Shown: one piece after another, positions 5,256 to 5,848 of the stretch
Position numbering within the stretch: the stretch's first letter is position 1
Layout: every line of letters starts with the position of its first letter
Origin: Armatimonadota bacterium
Lineage (GTDB): Bacteria > Sysuimicrobiota > Sysuimicrobiia > Sysuimicrobiales > Humicultoraceae
NCBI GenBank assembly: GCA_016199305.1
Contig: JACQGZ010000108.1
Coordinates: 1 to 5,848 of the forward strand
Reading direction: 5' to 3'
Length of the DNA: 5,848 bases
Program-made: the position numbers and the translations under genes
The notes under the pieces: model-generated
Told to the model about the DNA's origin: nothing
The model's database searches: none
Seen by the model: the letters and a program-made list of their open reading frames with translations, nothing else

Positions 5256-5848
5256 GTGCCGTGCGGCTTCGGTGGGATCGTGTGCTGGTGTGCGGCGGTG
5301 TGGTGGCGGCCATGGTCCTGGGCCTGGCTGCTGCACCTGCCGCGGAACCGAGCCTGCCGACCTTCGAGGACGTTGTCAAGAATCTGACGAACGTCAACGC
5401 GTCACTCAAGTCCTTTCAGGTCGAGCAGATTCTGGAGCTGCGGATCCTCTTTCTTCGCTACCGGCTGTTCGCGACCGTGTACGCCGCCAGGCCGGCCAAG
5501 TACCGTGTGGTTGTGCATGATCCTCCGTGGTTTCTGCGGCGCTTTGGCAGTGTGTTTGCGCAGGCCGGGAACCCGGAAGACGTGCTGCTGCACTACGTGC
5601 CCCGCCGGGTGGAATGGCGGGAGGAGGCCGGCCGACGCTTGCTCTATCTCAACGTCGAAGGGCGGTTCACTGAGGTGAATCCGCCCAGCGTAGAGGCATT
5701 TGTCGATCCGGAGCGGTGGCTTGTCGAGAAGATGATCCTCCACTACGAATGGGGCGACGTGCTGGCAGAGTATCGATATGAGGCCGTCGCTGTCTATCTG
5801 CTCCCCGCGGTGATCACTATCCGTCTTCCGCGCTACCTGGCCGAGGCC
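5252..5848 (+). CDS. LolA-like outer-membrane lipoprotein-sorting/carrier protein, 3' end outside the window
   Basis: 199 codons are visible and the frame is still open at the window edge. ATG 5252 overlaps the preceding stop (ATGA). A signal peptide is clear: basic residues to Arg10, hydrophobic 11-28, and cleavage probably at about 28-31. The mature part starts with FEDVVKNLTNVNASLKSFQVEQ, the helix-strand opening of the LolA fold, followed by LFATVYAARPAKYRVVVHD, WFLRRFG (93-99), a strand with YVPRRVEWRE, and DPERWLVEKMILHYEWGDV (152-170), the 'D...lve...' strand typical of COG2834-type proteins. Such proteins have an open half-barrel that carries a lipid or lipidated protein across the periplasm. 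Canonical LolA works with LolCDE and LolB; here the neighbours are an ABC ATPase remnant and a barrel, so a dedicated carrier between an ABC complex and an outer-membrane barrel is a reasonable inference. By comparison with the broken copy at 869-1735, an FtsX-type permease gene is expected just beyond the right edge. Confidence 0.78.
   Translation, partial: MSAVRLRWDRVLVCGGVVAAMVLGLAAAPAAEPSLPTFEDVVKNLTNVNASLKSFQVEQILELRILFLRYRLFATVYAARPAKYRVVVHDPPWFLRRFGSVFAQAGNPEDVLLHYVPRRVEWREEAGRRLLYLNVEGRFTEVNPPSVEAFVDPERWLVEKMILHYEWGDVLAEYRYEAVAVYLLPAVITIRLPRYLAEA

Noticed and set aside
5402..5743. 113-codon open frame on the - strand
   Set aside because: It is antisense to the LolA-like gene, whose reading is supported by a paralogous copy and a signal peptide.
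1..5848. Insertion sequence or transposase as the cause of the deletions
   Set aside because: No transposase coding sequence, terminal inverted repeats or target duplications were found at the junctions near 984-1000 or 4088-4098.

Overview
The window comes from a GC-rich bacterium with an outer membrane. It encodes two signal-peptide-bearing beta-barrel-type proteins, one of them in the capsule-assembly Wzi family, a LolA-like periplasmic lipid/lipoprotein carrier, and the tail of a heptose-bisphosphatase-like HAD phosphatase. The sequence alone does not fix a phylum. Nearly all coding sequence is on the + strand, except a toxin-antitoxin pair on the - strand.

Layout, left to right: (1) 2-145, the last 47 codons of a HisB/GmhB-type HAD phosphatase. 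(2) 191-764 on the - strand, a complete YefM/YoeB toxin-antitoxin operon; its upstream region (785-830) carries four TGTAC boxes in a symmetric 13-5-13 spacing. (3) 869-984, a frameshifted fragment of a LolA-like gene. It is a diverged paralogue of the gene that runs off the right edge of the window. (4) It runs directly into an FtsX/MacB-type ABC permease lacking roughly its first third (to 1735). (5) 1732-3870, a full-length Wzi-family outer-membrane protein with an extra C-terminal beta-rich domain, coupled to the permease by an ATGA overlap. (6) 3899-4269, an ABC ATPase that keeps its Walker A end and its H-loop end but has lost about 100 internal codons, including the signature motif and Walker B, and has no usable start codon. 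(7) 4323-5255, a second, unrecognised beta-barrel-like protein. (8) 5252-5848, the LolA-like carrier, open at the right edge and coupled by ATGA to the gene before it.

The set ATPase, outer-membrane barrel, LolA-like carrier, FtsX permease, Wzi-type barrel reads as a trans-envelope export or lipid/glycoconjugate transport cassette present in at least two partly deleted copies. The inner-membrane ABC parts visible here are all broken, while both barrel proteins are open and the right-hand LolA-like gene is open as far as it can be seen. The transporter role is an inference from family membership and gene order; no substrate can be read from the sequence. No RNA genes, CRISPR arrays, insertion sequences or convincing terminators were seen, and no gene-free stretch exceeds about 110 bases.
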